This document shows positions 12,562 to 26,800 of a stretch of 64,000 bases of DNA, in pieces. The position numbers and the translations under genes were made by a program. The notes under the pieces were generated by a model, which saw only the letters and a program-made list of their open reading frames with translations, was not told where the DNA came from and ran no database searches. This stretch comes from Cloeon dipterum (taxonomy: Eukaryota; Arthropoda; Insecta; Ephemeroptera; Baetidae). Each line of letters starts with the position of its first letter. The stretch's first letter is position 1. The stretch is taken from NCBI RefSeq assembly GCF_949628265.1, contig NC_088788.1, positions 4,836,001 through 4,900,000 on the forward strand, read 5' to 3'.

Positions 12562-14260
12562 GATTTACGAAAAAATAAAGAAAATGATATCTACATTCGT
12601 TGATACTCCTAATGCAATCCTTTTTTCAGATGAACCTCTGAGCATTTGTTATAGCAATATCAAATGAGCACGATTTCAATCCTATTATATCTTCTAAACT
12701 GTCTAAAACTATTTTCAACTGCCAAAGGGGATTCGTTCTAAATTTTAAAAGTTATAACATAATTTAAAGATATGATAAAACCAAATAGTTGGCATTGGAA
12801 ACAAAAGTGACGTGTCTATTAAAAAAATAATTCCAATATAGCATTATAATTTTAATTTTTGACATCTATGTTAGTTACGACCTTAAACAGAATAAATAAT
12901 AATATTTTATCTTGCTCTAAATGGAATTATTCTCAAAAGGTTTGCTGAAGAAAATAGATAGAATGCTATTAGGAAGAAATGGGTGGTCCAGGGACCCGAA
13001 TTCATAAGTCCGAATGGTAAAAATGGTCCACCTTTGCAGAAGGCAAAACATTTCGGTACAATTTCCCATAGGACCGAAAATCAACGAGTTACATTGTTAT
13101 ATATTTTTATGGGTTTTTGCTTAAAAAGTTCAAAAGTTACAGAAATGTTGCTCCTGTAATTTTGAAGGCACACTATGCGCTGAGCCAGGGTCAGTGTCCT
13201 CTTTAAGTGGCCGTTTTCTCATTTTTTGTCGGCTTGCCAGAACATCTCCTCTTTCCAATTGTGCAGTTGCTTCTTTCATCACTGTGTCATGAAAGAAAAG
13301 TGTTGACGTTGACTTATCTGTGTTTGGAACTTAATTCTTGAGAGTGAAGCTAATGCTCTCCATAGCACCCACAAGTTTGTTCGTCCTATGAAATTCCGGC
13401 TTTATGAAAGAGATTTCGGTTTATGAATTTTTTTCAGCCCTTTACAAACAATCACTTTCAACCGGAAAATTTGGCACCGTCTGCGAAAGGGTGTCAACAC
13501 ATTTTATACTGTTGATCTGAGCTTGGCACTTGTTGTTGCGAATATATACACGTACAAAGTTGTTCAACTTTCGAGACCCGGAATAATGAAAGTAGCGCCA
13601 CTGGGTGCGCATCGGTGCGAATATTAATTCGCCGGGTGCCTCTGGAAATAGGCCAAACTAACCATATATACTCTGTGCTTGTATGGCAGTTTGCACAGAG
13701 CATACGTTACGAGTTTGCTGTGTGTGTGTGTGTATGTGTGCATCTGCCCATTCAAACACACTACATGCGGTGCAGCAACGAGATAAATGAAGTTGTATTG
13801 TTGCAGAGGTTTTAATTACTCGAGGCTGTTCAAGACTGAATTAAAACAGAACATTTTTTTTGCTTTGCGCCGGTGCATGGATGAATAGAGCAGTCTAATG
13901 CATTTTCTGAGAGCAGAAGCGCATTAGCACAGCCTTTTTCTGTCCGTTGCTGCGGGTGCTATTAATCTGATTGTGAAAGCTCGAGGGAAATTAAATTCCG
14001 TATATAGATTCATTAGTGAATTTGCTAAATCCTTTGAAATGGAATCGAAACAGACATATAAAAACAACATTTTGAATTGCAATTTGAAGTTATCGAAGGG
14101 CTCGATTTTTGAGAAGAAAAAATATCGCTCCTTGAGTGAAAAAATCCGCGCAGAGTCGAGCCATTTATTTTAAATTTATTTTTATGTGTAAAACATTTTG
14201 AATTGTTTGGGGATCGTTGAATTAATTAGTGCGGGATATAACAACAATTTATTTCAACAG

Positions 14261-14677
14261 TTAAAGAGGATTGATACTGCAAAAGCCTGGAAAATGCTTG
14301 TTGCCAATGCATAAACTCGTCCCTTAGGATTCAGTTAAAGCCTAAATTGACCTAAGAAGCACTGTAATTTTTGGAGAAAATTGGCTGGAAAGCTACCGTG
14401 CTTTTCGAATGGTAATGGCTATCTCCTTACTTGAAATCCGATTTAATTTCAAAACCAAGAGTTTCCCCAATAAGTGGCATACACAATTGGATAGATCTCG
14501 ACGAGAGGAATCGAAATATGCCAAGAAAATATGTTCAAGCACCGTACATTATGGCAAAATTTGAATTTTTAGTGTAGGAATGTCCTTTTTTATCATTTCA
14601 AATTGTAGAACAAATTGTTTATGGCATGCAACAATTCAAATAATTTTCAATTGTTGCCCTGTATCATTCCACTTTAA
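14261..14677 (+). mobile_element. TTAA-bounded MITE, family B, copy 3
   Basis: Well-preserved ends TTAAAGAGGATTGATACTG and GTATCATTCCACTTTAA; a short internal deletion removes about 20 bp of the AACAATT-rich part. Confidence 0.88.
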
Positions 14678-16702
14678 ATTAGGCTTTTCCCAACTATGTA
14701 TAAAAAATTTATAGAGTTAATGATACAAATAATGATGCTGATCAATTGCGCAGTAGAGATCCACTTAAAAGTCCATTATTCGTAAAAGTAAATAATTTTC
14801 TTTGTTGTTTTTCAGCCCAGTTAGCAAACAAAGAGCAGCCTAATGAGCAAAAACACTCACAGATCTGCATTTTTCGCACTGCTCCCGCCTGAAAAGGAGC
14901 ACACAAGCTTATTTTTCTTTGCAGCAGCGCTCCATGCCGTGGTGAGAATCGTCGTTGTGGAAAAATACTACCTTCCTGTGTGTGCTGCATCCGCGCCGCA
15001 CCCGCCGCAAGAACAGCAAACAAACAGGCTCATTCCTCTCTCCCGTGACGTTGCGAGCGGAACAACTGTGTGATTTGCATGCGAAAACAACGTGCTACAA
15101 GGCTGAAACAAAGGTTGCTGGCTGGCTGCTGAGAGTATAGGTCTCCTGACACTCGGCTGAGTTTGCATCGACTGCCATTATGTGAGCAGGACGATTATAC
15201 GATACGCCGTCTAGCTATTTCAATACCCACAAGGGTGTTATGAAACAACAAATAATAAAGAGCTTCGCGCATTCAGGTGTAAATAATTTGTTTGGTACGT
15301 AACTTTATTGCTTTTAATCTTAACAACTATTTTTACTCTAAAGGAGAAGAACGGTGCAATCCAGAAAGAAATCTAATACTCGCTAGCTCCATTATCGATT
15401 GTGCTCGCGAGATTGCAGCGAAGCAGCATCGTGTGAAGCAGCCGTCTTTGGCGGTGTTAAAATTTTTCTTTATTCATGGTGCTATTGGAAATTAAAAGCG
15501 GTCGACTTTCAAGTATAAATTGCGCATCTTGATGGCTTTTTAAGCTTCATGCAAATCCAAATTATTTGAAGCCTTCAGAACAACAAAAGATAAAAATAGG
15601 TAATCGATAATCATTTCAATTATTTTTGCGCAAAATATTCAAGTCAATCCCCGTACTAAACCTGTATATAGGTTGGTAACATTTTGATGTTTGACAAACA
15701 GAAACAAAAAAACAATTTTAATTTTTGTTTGTAAGCCGTTGATTTTTGACAAATTTTGCATTCGTAAATTTAAATATACAAATTTATTCATGGCTCTCGT
15801 TTTCGGACGGGAGTTTTTAGCTTGCTTAACTTAAGTGTCACTATTTTAAATGTTTTTACCACATTTTTATATCACGGTTCATTGATTTCTAGTTGTTTAA
15901 AATTGATGGTAGACTGTGGTGCAATTTTCAAATAGGTTCAAAATTTCAATTAAATAAATAGAGCTATTATAACATTATTAAAGTAAATTTCTCCTTTTGA
16001 AACAGGATATTTATTAATAAATTGCATACGTTGAAATGTTTTTGATTCAGGGACAACTTCACTCATTCTTATTATGTTTGTAAAAGGTTTATATTTGTCA
16101 GAAAATAGGTGAAGGCTTTAGACCGTCTAAAGGTCGTATTACAATGCATAAAAACCAGCATAATATTTATGTTAAAGTGTTAAAAAAGCAATTCACTATA
16201 TCATGCATTCTTTTTGCTGCCCAGGAAACAAAAAAAATGTTATAGATATACCGCATAGTTGTTAATTATCTCATAAGATAGAAAAATATTTAGTCTAAAA
16301 CATAAATATAATAATTTTCTATTTATTTTCCTCTTATGCAACCTGTGTGGCACCCCTGTACCAAAGTTGCCTAGTTAAAATTGAGATACAAATGCAGTTC
16401 AATTCAAACTGGATATGAAAACAGTTATAAAATGAAACGGATTCTAATAATTGCTTTACAAGCGGAAAATGGGACTCCTGAAATAATCATCGAAAGCGCT
16501 GGCAAACGATAAATTCGCCCCGCTGGCCATAATAGTAGAGTACATATATGTATATATATTTGGAGAGGAGCGAAAGCCACACTCTGGCCTTGCAACCAGC
16601 TTTCAGCCCCTGATCTGGGCCAAGGCCGCATCCCGCTGCTCCGGCACCCCTTTGCATCGCGCACAAAGAGGTTAAAAATCGCAGTGCATGATGTGGCTCG
16701 TG

Positions 16703-16704
16703 TG

Positions 16705-16735
<31 letters not shown>

Positions 16736-16742
16736 GAGAGAG
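16703..16742. repeat. (GA)n microsatellite
   Basis: About 40 bp of GA dinucleotides with one interruption. It creates spurious open frames on both strands. Confidence 0.95.
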
Positions 16743-17689
16743 TGCAGTGTGGGAAGCAGTTCGCTCGCTGGCGAAATTCACGAGTGAAACGTTGCCACCG
16801 CGCGATAGAGAGAGTATTGATCACGGAATTGCCGTCGGGAAGGCGTTCGAGGGGCTGAAAGAAAGTTTTTTACTCAACACCACTCCTATCCACTTTTATT
16901 ATTTCAAGGACTTCTCTGCGCCATTTCAAACGGTGTGTGTGTTATTTTATTATCTCCGCCACCCCGGCACAATAAAAGGACTATAGGGTGTGGAAGACTG
17001 ATAAATTTTTCTTTCTCTGCTTCTGCCGAGCAAATGTTTCGTGAAAATTTTATTGCATTGCATTCTTCTGGCCGTCGACATACTTTTTTCCGAGTTACAG
17101 CCGTTCTTGAATTGGTTAACTTTTATTGCCCAGCAGAAGAACGGAAATGAAATTTCTGAGCGCACCTTTTTATGTACATAGGTTGCCGCTGAATGTTTAA
17201 AATAATGTGACTCTCAATTTCTACTACTCTTAATCATAATATATTATTTTCGATCTTGCGGGTGAATCAATCATTCTGATTTCGAACGGAAGCTCTTTCT
17301 TCCTCAGTCAAATCAGAACATGCCGCATTCAATGCCACGGTATTCCATCTCACAAAAACGCGAGGATGAAAAAAAATGAAATATGCAGACAGCTGCCACA
17401 TTAGAGGAGGATTTTTATGGGAGACATATTTGTGAAAAAAAAAATTCTTAAAGAAGACGTGGAAATGACGTCTCTGGGTCTGGAGTCGGTCTGGTAATAA
17501 TTCTCGCTGCAAATTTGCAGCCCTGGCTTACTTGCAGCACGGATGGGCAAGAACTATGATGAAAATCGTCGCGTTTGACAATGGGAGCAGAAAGCTCTTT
17601 TCCCTCGAGAGGCTCTGCGCGCTGCACAGGGAAGTGTAAAGTGTCACGGTCCCTAAATTTATTGTTGAAATGAATGAATTTATTATTAA

Positions 17690-18290
17690 ACGCATATATG
17701 CGTGCAACACTAATCCTATACAATCAATTCTTACAAGTCTTTGCTTAAAACTAATTATTTTTACTACACATTTCAAAATATGATATTTTTCACACTGTTC
17801 TCCACAAAATCTACATTTACAAATCTCCTGAGGTTCATAATGGTACATCTGAGTTGCACAGAACAAATAGTGATATCCATGGCATGCAAATCGAGTAAAT
17901 ACATGTCTATCTTCAAAATTCGGCACCCTCCAATTCCCATTCATCATTGTTTGAGTTTCATAAAATGCATCACAAGTCAAGCGTCTATTTATAATCTTTA
18001 TGTTAACAAACTTCTTATAATTATCAGTTTCAGGGAGATCATATTTCATTTTAAGATCTGTAGCAAAAAAGTTTAAGCCACTAGTTCATAGACGTATCGC
18101 GATCTATTGTATTTAGAGATCCCCAGCACTTTCTTTAGGTACCGGGTTTTGATAATGCCAAATAACTTCTATGCCATAAGAGGCAGTAGGAGAAACTATT
18201 AGGTCAAAAAGTTTAACTGCTGTTTCAATGGAAAGTTTATGCAAGTTTTTAATACTTTAAGTTGCCATAAGGGCTGCCCTTGCAGATTAT
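17690..18290 (-). pseudogene. decayed C-terminal fragment of a non-LTR retrotransposon reverse transcriptase
   Basis: On the minus strand, coming from about 18240, a frame reads KLFDLIVSPTASYGIEVIW, the post-catalytic 'LfdslV.P...YG.E.W' region of LINE-type polymerases. After a frame change it reads KVLGISKYNRSRYVYEL, and after another it continues to about 17690 with TRFACHGYHYLF and the Cys/His motif CRFCGEQCEKYHILKC, typical of the end of such ORFs. The order and spacing match a non-LTR ORF2 C-terminus. Frameshifts and at least one stop show it is dead. No 5' part, endonuclease or poly(A) tail is recognisable nearby. The clade cannot be set by eye. Confidence 0.72.
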
Positions 18291-20125
18291 TGTTGAAATC
18301 AATGACTATATTTTTATTTGCTTATTAATCACATTTTTTTCTTGCTGCAAGTAACATATATATATGTAAGATTCTAAGGTGAACCTTAAAATATTAGGTG
18401 AAAATTCCAAAAATTGCCCATTTTACAAGGGTTCAAAGTTTGAGATTTTTGAAAAAGGTTATGTTTTCGGCGATCTGTTCATTTGTGGTAAACACAAAAA
18501 TTTAATATCCAAAATTATCTACGTTTGACGCCCAACAACTTCTCCAATATGACTAACTTCGTAGGTCAAACATTCGAAATAAATCCCACATACCCAAGTA
18601 CATAACATTTTTGAAATTCAAAATAGCCAAAATGTGACTCATATCCATGGTAACAACATATCAAAAATTGGCGATACATACTTCTTTTTTTCATTTTCGA
18701 GATATTTTGAATTGAGTGTTTTCCGGGTCTGCCTATATCGTAATTAAAACACATTTTTCACTTTATCTCAGCCTCTATGGGTCAGATTTACAAAAACCGC
18801 ACACTGTTTGACACGTAATGACCTCCTCTTAGGTAATGCAAGTGATCATGAGGGGTGCCTACCCCCTTCGATCCCTTTACCACACCCTAGAAAGCAGAAA
18901 AAATAGTTTTATATATTTTTAGCCTCTAGTAAAAGCTATCTTGATAAATAGAGCATAATAACAATCAAGCATGTTTAGGAATAACAAAAATAAAAAATTG
19001 TTTTGTTTTCTTTGAAAAGAAAATTTGAAAAAATTGCTAGTACTAAAAGAGCAGTTTTTATTAAATTTTTTAAATAAATTTGTTTATTTACATTTCATAA
19101 GGGTTTTAAAATATATTTCATAGCGTTTTTTGTTTTTATTATTAATAATAAATACAAGAATTTTATTTATATTTTGACAGTTTTACTTTATAAATATAAA
19201 TATAAACCAGTTTTTCCAAATAATATCTATTTAATTTGAAAATTCTTCCAGTCCGAATTGTAAATATTGTACGTTTTTAAATTTGTCTTAAAATTTACCT
19301 CCCAAAATTGACTCTTAATCTTATCTGGTCACACAGAAATTTATTACTACCAAACTTGGCATTTTCGGGCTATTATTATTTGCAGATCTTTACTCACGGC
19401 CCCATTCCTGGCAAGCAGATGAAGCGGGAGCAATAATAGGGAGGAATCGGACGGGACAGTAAGAAAATAATTGCGCTTGCCAGCGGAATTTGGCGCAGTG
19501 GGGTGGCGCCTGACTCTCGTGCCACCCTGTCTGCGAAGCCCCTCGGCCCCCGCGGCGCGCGCGATGCACTCGCTGCAGCTGCATGCAATCGCGCCGCGCT
19601 GCCAATCGATCCACGCGCATGCATCCAACGCGAAAAGTTTATAATAATAAGTGCACCGCACCGAGAGGCAGAGAATGAACCGTTGCGAGTGGATGACATT
19701 TATTTGCATTCGGAGAGTGTATTTTTATTATTGGGACGCTCTCAGCCAGATTGGCGGCGTTACGAACTCTGATTGCAATCAAGCAGGGCTTCGCGTGTGC
19801 GCTCAAGAACGGCTTTTGCGCCCACGAGTTCGATTTTCCGAGTTTGCTGCGGTGTAATTTATCATCGCTGGCAATAATAGCCGATACCTGCGCTCTGATA
19901 TAGGCCAACGAGTGTGAAAGAGAAAGAGCGAAAGGGTGGATATTGCTTTTGTGGACGTGTGTTCCTTTATTAATGCGCTCGCTCTTCCCTTTATGATAAA
20001 AATTGAGCTGAAAATATCCATTTTGATCCTCTCTTTTTGATAAATGTTGCTCGAGCCTTTTATTTTATTTACAAACTCTCCAATCCTCACACATAATTAG
20101 GAGTGAAAATATTTTCAAACTAAAA
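18291..20125. other. intergenic, no gene seen
   Basis: 18.3-19.3 kb is strongly AT-rich and may be further transposon debris. 19.38-19.85 kb is a GC-rich island with overlapping open frames on both strands that show no domain. Confidence 0.45.
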
Positions 20126-20396
20126 CAGCGGGGGCCAGATCTGTGCGATGCGCACTATGCGCAGATGTGGCGTTCGGTGTAGCATGGCGCGAAAAAACGG
20201 TCACGTGAAAATGCGCGAAAAGAACCAATTTTTCGTCCATATTGTGTCATAATTTGCATTGTGTCGTTTGGATCGTAAAAACAAACTCTTGTCACTCGTG
20301 CGGCAATCCAAAGAGAGCGTTTTGTTTCCCGCATTCAGACGCCCTCTTGGATCTGCGCAGTGCGAACCAATTTTATCGCTCATCTGGACCCCGCTG
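20126..20396 (-). mobile_element. hAT-type MITE, family A, copy 5
   Basis: CAGCGGGGGCC to GGACCCCGCTG; flanks AACTAAAA and ACCTAAAA (7/8). It lies just downstream of the BBOX 3' end. Confidence 0.9.
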
Positions 20397-20595
20397 ACCT
20401 AAAAGTCTTTTTGTCGTTTTTTTAACAATCTTATGGTTATAATGAATTCAAATTGCTCGAATCGTTCTCATTCGATGGTCCCGCAAAGCTCAAAAAATAG
20501 CCAAGCCCTAGTTAGAATTTTACAGATTAGAAAAGTTCACTGTGAATCAATCCTTAGAGTTCAAGGAAAATCAAACAGAGGATGAAGCTTTTAAT

Positions 20596-20601
20596 TTTAT
20601 T
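20596..20601 (-). terminator. polyadenylation signal of the BBOX gene
   Basis: AATAAA on the minus strand about 230 bp past the stop codon at 20832. It is the first canonical signal I see downstream of the gene. Confidence 0.45.
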
Positions 20602-20831
20602 GCACGTTCCATCTTTCCATGCAATACAAAGTTAACCAACCTAAAATTAATGTTACTCATAACTCAATAGTAAAATGGAAAAATTGATAGAGAGACAGGA
20701 AAAATAAGTAAAATTCATATATATACACAATCACATCATATCGTGAATGTTATTAGAATGATGAATGCTGCAGACGGAATTGCTGCAGGTTGTAAATCAA
20801 TCGGCCATCAGTGAGTGCAGGGTAGCGGAAG

Positions 20832-23800
20832 CTAGTGAGCAAGGGGAGTTGGTTCCTGCTGGCTGAGCACTCTGATGCGAGACCTGATTTCATCCCAGTC
20901 GAGGTAGGCGCCGACAATGTGGCGCTCGTAGATCTGGTTCACGGCCGGCGAGTAGCTGCTGCGACCGTGCAGGATGCGCAGATTGTCGAAACTCAATATT
21001 TCGCCTATAAAAATTATCAGCAGTCTCGTCTTTATATTCTGGCTGAAAGAGCAGTCGTCGTGACTGGATTTTCCAGCAGCTTTTTTTTATTGCCGTTTTA
21101 ATAGCCGGCAAGCGTGGAGAGCGGCTTGGGGAAAATCCGATCATGCACACGATATATAAGCTGTTACTGTAATGACTGCGATAAACTGCTTCTCTCGCAT
21201 TGGAATAAAAATAATTGAACTTGAAATAGCACTCGAATGATAACATCGATTTTTTAGCTGACTTCGCATCTGATTAGGCTTTTACAGAATTAATAGCAGC
21301 TCGTTTCATTTGAATTCGCCATTTGCGCGAGCCCCTTAGTTTTAAAAGCCTCCAATAGATGGCAGCACAGATAATTTACAATTTAAATGCACTTCATTCC
21401 ACTGCGATTTTAGACTCAATTCTGCCACTATGAACTAGAAATAATGAATTTCTTTTGATGTGCAAAGCCAATCGCCGTTAATACTGCGATTAATTGAACC
21501 TTTTGAAATTATTTTAAGTGTAAATTAAGTCGTAAATTGCCTTTAAATTGTGTTGACGGCTTCGAAAACTTAATGAAATGGGGAATTGCGATGCACATAC
21601 CTGGTTTTGTTTTATACTGGACGCAGTTGTCGTCGCTGAGTGCCAGTCGCGTAAACTCTTTGAGAGCCACGTACCAGCCGTCCACCTGCTCAAGCGGCAC
21701 CGAGAAGTACGAGTCTCGTTGCGGCTGGCTGTAATTTACTCTGACCACGTTCCCTTCCGCGTCCTCACTAAAAATCCAATTTATCTGGTCAAATTTTTTG
21801 GTTTTTAAATCGAACGAATTTATTACAATTAGAAAAATATTGAATTGGTACTGCAATTTAACGTAATTCAATTTTACCAAATAACTGGCGCTCTGTGGAG
21901 GCTCTGGAACGGTCTGCCGTCCTCCTCCCCTCGGTCTGACCAATCTACTGGCACGGTAGTGAGCGCCTTGTACGCCTCAGGGTTGTTTTGCTTCAGCTGC
22001 ATGGCCACCCTCAGGGAGTCCACCAGTTGGTTTTCCCCGCCTTCTCCCTGGGCTTGCACCAGACAATGAAGCATGTTTACCTGGCCGAGTAGAATTAGAC
22101 TCAAAATTTGCTTATATTGCGGATTAGCAGGGTTACTTTATAAGGCTTAAATTTTAAAATTAAATTAGACGAAATTTGATGAGTTGTTAGCCAGATTGGT
22201 GCGACGCGCAGACATGGCGTCCAGTGGAGTATGGCGCGAAAAAACGGTCGCGTGAAAATGCGCAAAAAGAAGCAAGTTTTCGTCAAGATTGTGACATAAT
22301 TTGCATTAATCTTAACTAATTGTGTCTTTTGGATCGTAAAAACAAACTCTTGACAAAAGGACGGCAATCCAAAGAGAGATTTTTGTTTCCCACATACAGA
22401 CGCCATCTTGGATCTGCGCAGTGCGAACCAATTTTATCGCACATCTGGCCCCCGCTGTGTTTATAAAATTCTTGCATTTTTCTTAACACAATAAAAATTC
22501 GAATTGACAGTTTTGTCATCTAGAGAAAACAAAAGTTTTGACGAAAAACAATAAAAACCTGCAAAACTTAAATAACTGACCCCTGGTTTATACTCGTAGT
22601 AAGGCAGGTCGGTGTGCAGCTGCAGCGCCTGCTCCGTGTACGCCACGTTGCTGGGATCTGATTTTGACTTGACGTTGAACTCCTCGCCGTAGTGGGTGCG
22701 CCTGATGAACGCCACCCTTTCGGCTAGTTTGCGGACGGTGTTTTCGTCGCCGTCGGCTCCTTCGAGGATGGCCACTCCTCGCATCTCGAGCTCCAACAGC
22801 CACTGCAGCAGGTCCCCGTCCGTGCTCATTACAGCACTGAAGTTGAATCTGTTGAAGTTTAAATTAATTTTCTTTATTCGGTGAGAGAATTCTGAGATGT
22901 TTCACTTATGTTATTTAATTAATCATTTCATTAATATTCTGAACAGGCCATATGAATTTATTCAATACTTTTTTGCTATGTTTTGCATTTAGCACTGGTT
23001 TTAAACCTCACATCCCTAATCATTTTAAGTTTTTAGTTATTAATCAAATTAAATAAAAAACATGAAATTCAAATTTTATCCTTAGTGGATTTAAAAAAAT
23101 AAAGACTATAGAACCAAATATCCAGGTTTTATCATTTTATTTACATTTCTAATTTGGCCAAAAACAACTAAATTATAGCATTTTTTTCATTCAAATCATA
23201 GCAATATTGTGTTGAAAATATGATCGAATTCTGTCTGTGTATTTCAGGTTTTGGAGATGAAAGAAAATCTGTGCTTTTTATATTACAATTCGTTGCGGTG
23301 GAGATCATGCTTCGGCTCAGTTCATGCGATTCCCATGCGGATTTATTCACACACCTTTTTCTAGGAAAATTTTCCTCTTGGGCTGAGCCCCAGATATGCT
23401 TCTTCTGCTTGTAGGTCGACAGCCACTTTTTCCTGGCGTCCTCCTCAAAGCGCCGCTCGTGTAGCCACTCGGCGCTGAATCGCGAGCTGTGCGCGTCCAA
23501 CCAATCCACAATCACCGTTTTGCCATCGTCGGAAACCTGATAAAGTCGCAGAGAGGAGTCAATTTAATTGCGCCTGGGGACACTGGGTTCGCTTTGCGGA
23601 AATAATCGCTTTGCCGCGCGTGTCGCATCAAAGAAACTGTCGGCTTAACACAAACACTCGCTTGTTTATTTATCGGCTCACTGCACCCCGTTTTATATTA
23701 ATCATTTGCTTTGTTGCCCTCAAAGGACCGGACGGAATTGCGTAATTTTTACCGACATTTCAAAGTGGATTGATACCAGGAAAGCAGCTGAAAGTGATTT

Positions 23801-26800
23801 CAATGAGTTAAAAATATAGTGCTTTCGAAATACCAGCAGCAATTAATTTGAGTGATAAAACTGTCGACATAATCTATGTTATTTGCCAGAGTATTGAATT
23901 CAGAGTGTTTATTTTTCCATATTTCTATAGAAAGACCCTGCTTCTATAGAAATATGGCAAAATAAACAGCACGCTACACACTGAGGAGTGAGGAGGCTGC
24001 ATGCAATTTCTTCTGACAATTATTGTGAATTATGACAACTTCGCGTGCTTCTGATTTCATTGGCATCTATCAAGACCATTGATTTTTATATATTTTTACA
24101 GAAATGAAACTAAAACAAACTATTTTACCCTGCCTCAAATTGCTGAAGAAAAAAACGAGCAGGGTATGGTGATATCCATAAATTATATTACACTTTGAGC
24201 ATTTTATACAGCTTTCAATCAAAACAACCTTTTTTTAAAAAAATAAAAATAAAACAATCTAATTAGCAGCGGGGGCCAGTTGTGCGATAAAATTGGTTCT
24301 CACTGCGCAGATCCAAGATGGTGTCTGATAGTGGGAAACAAAAAGCTCTCTTTGGATTGCTGTACGAGTGTCAAGAGTTTGTTTTTACCATCCAAAAGAC
24401 ACAACGCAAATTATGTCACAATATTGACAAAAACTTGGTTCTTTCCGCGCATTTTCACGTGATCGTTTTTCGCGCCATACTCCACCGAACGCCATATCTG
24501 CGCGTCGCACGAATCTGGTCCCCGGTGCTATTTGGAGGGACATAAACAAAAATAGTTAATTAAATTGCGACTAAAATGAAAACTCGCAGCTCTAACGATA
24601 ACAGTAGGATATTTCGGGAGTTTTCATTATCAATCCTCTTCAATCGTGCGTTGAATGCAATCTCATATAAAATTTACAGGCGTAAAATTGTCTTCTCTTC
24701 ATTTCTCATTAAAGCTATGAATGACTTACTGGCTCTCGTAAAAAAGAGAACCATTCGTGACGACGCAATGGTAATGTCTAATTCGATCTCTGATATAACA
24801 GCGTAATGTTCTGCTATCACCATAGCAATAAAAACGGATCGATTTCCTCCTAATTAATTGAGTCCGCCACCAGAGATGGAAACGCGCGTCGTCCTCTCAA
24901 AAGAGGGAATTAACCGCCCACGCACGGCGCAGAGTGTGTTTTTGAGCTGATAGAATTTTCTGTCTCCAGGTGATACTCTCTTCTTTCTGAGAAAGGACGC
25001 AGAGGCTGTGTGTAGTGTATACTCAAGGCAAATAAACGCGCGCACCAAGGAGCAGGAGATCAAGAGCAGCTAGGTAATTAAATAAATAACCGACCGCCTG
25101 TTCAAAGTACAAGCAGAAAAGGCTCCCCTTGCTTCTTAACACTCCGCGTCTCAGCTTTCGGCTCTCGAAAGTTTCTCTTGGCAAATGTATCATGGAGCAT
25201 CTTTCGAAGCTCAAAATCGCTTTAGCTTTGGCCAAAAGTTGGCAAAGCAGTGATCGACCAAGTAACGCTTCGAGAGATCGAAACGAAAACTTGGCTGCCG
25301 GGCGGTGAAATGTGTCAGAACGTTTATTTTAAATCTTCGCCCTGCGCTACCGCGGACGCACGATCGATTTTCGGGGAAATGTGAAAGGAAATTGCGGAGA
25401 GAAACACGATTTTTCGTCCCGAGATTGGATTTGTTTTGTTTCCATCTGCGGTAATTAATGGAGAGGCGCGAGCGGGAGAAACTTAAGTCAACTTTGATCT
25501 TGGACGTCTCAAAGCTAATTGCTGCAACTTTTTGTGAGACGTGATGACGCATCCGACTTGAAAGCGAACTTTGAGTCTACCCACATACACAGCAGTTCTC
25601 TTTGACTCGTGATGAATCTGCCGACAACTATTGGTAAACAAGACCGGTTTTGACACAAATACGACCGATGAGATAATGCAACGTCAGCTTCTTGGCTGTC
25701 AGATAACCAACAATTGAGGAGCAATGATATATAATTAATCTTGCAGAAAAAATAGAAGATATGCTTTTTTTAAAATAGATCTGTTCTGCAAAGTTCTTGA
25801 AAGTAATTTAATACTTCCCATAAAATGTTTTCTACAAATTGGGTAGGAGTTTAAAGTTGCCCCGAGTGAAGTTTAAATTCTGGAAATCAATTATAGATTA
25901 GATAAATCCTTTACCAATAAATATTAATTTTGAATTAAAAATGGGACGAGACCCATTTTCGTTTGACTTTTTTTATTGAATTTTACTAGTAAAATTAGTT
26001 GTTAACTTTGAATTATAAAAGAAAGTAATTTTTATAACAAATTTTTATGATTTCAAGTAAAACATTCTTTAACGAAGTTTCTGAGCACACCAGAATTGGA
26101 GATTAAATTTGGTGCTCATCAAGAATTTTATTGCATCCATCTCGACAAAAAAACTTTGTGCCACCCGAATCTCAGGTTGTGGTGGTCCTATTTACAAACA
26201 ATACGTGTCGTTTGACTCGTCTTTGAGTAATCTAAGTAACTTAATTGGTTTGAAGAAGACAATTACTCGTCAACGTCGTGCAAAGGTGTTGAAACGGTCG
26301 AAAAATTCTAAATTTCACGTTATTTAGGGGGTTAAAAGGGGGTTGGGGGTTGGTGGGTCTCATACCCCTTTAGTGCACTTGGGGACGTTGAGACGAGTCG
26401 AACGGTATGCGGTTTTTCAAAATCGGATGATTACAAGTCGAGATTTAGTCAATCAACGATTTTTCGAAGTTTTCATTTTTTAATAAAAAAATGACGCAAA
26501 GTGCCATTCCAAAAATTTTAATGTTTTTAACCTAATTTTTTTGTGCTCTATAAAATGGCTATGGAGGAAATTTCTCAACTGTTTTGTCGATTTTTTAGGG
26601 CCAGGTTTGCGCAAAAAAACTTTCGTCAAAATCTATCGACCCTTGGACAAAAATTTGTTGCTTCCAGAGATTTTTGCTCAGCTATTTAAGGAAATTCATT
26701 GATCTGATCGCCCATCATTCTAAAATATTTCCATGCTTATAATTTATTTAAAACGCTATTAATCTTGAAACTAAATGTCGACCAAAAATTTCAACTTTGC

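Larger units (their letters stand above)
10291..17689. other. intergenic, no gene seen (apart from elements listed)
   Basis: Islands of higher GC at about 10430-10760, 11640-12050, 13500-13760, 14860-15170 and 16580-16850, separated by AT-rich DNA. A TG run lies at about 13720-13740. No coding exon recognised. Confidence 0.45.

Noticed and set aside
16425..16986. Open frames on both strands around 16.7 kb
   Set aside because: Created by the (GA)n microsatellite, which encodes Arg-Glu or Leu-Ser runs.
19347..19857. Several overlapping frames of 70-120 codons
   Set aside because: All frames are open because of high GC; no family resemblance and no consistent splice signals.
23907..23967. microRNA precursor
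   Set aside because: The stem is nearly perfect and the loop small, unlike most animal pre-miRNAs; kept only as an unexplained hairpin.
26326..26420. G-rich stretch near 26.34 kb and a similar-looking block near 18.85 kb as copies of one element
   Set aside because: The resemblance is only in composition; I could not align them convincingly.
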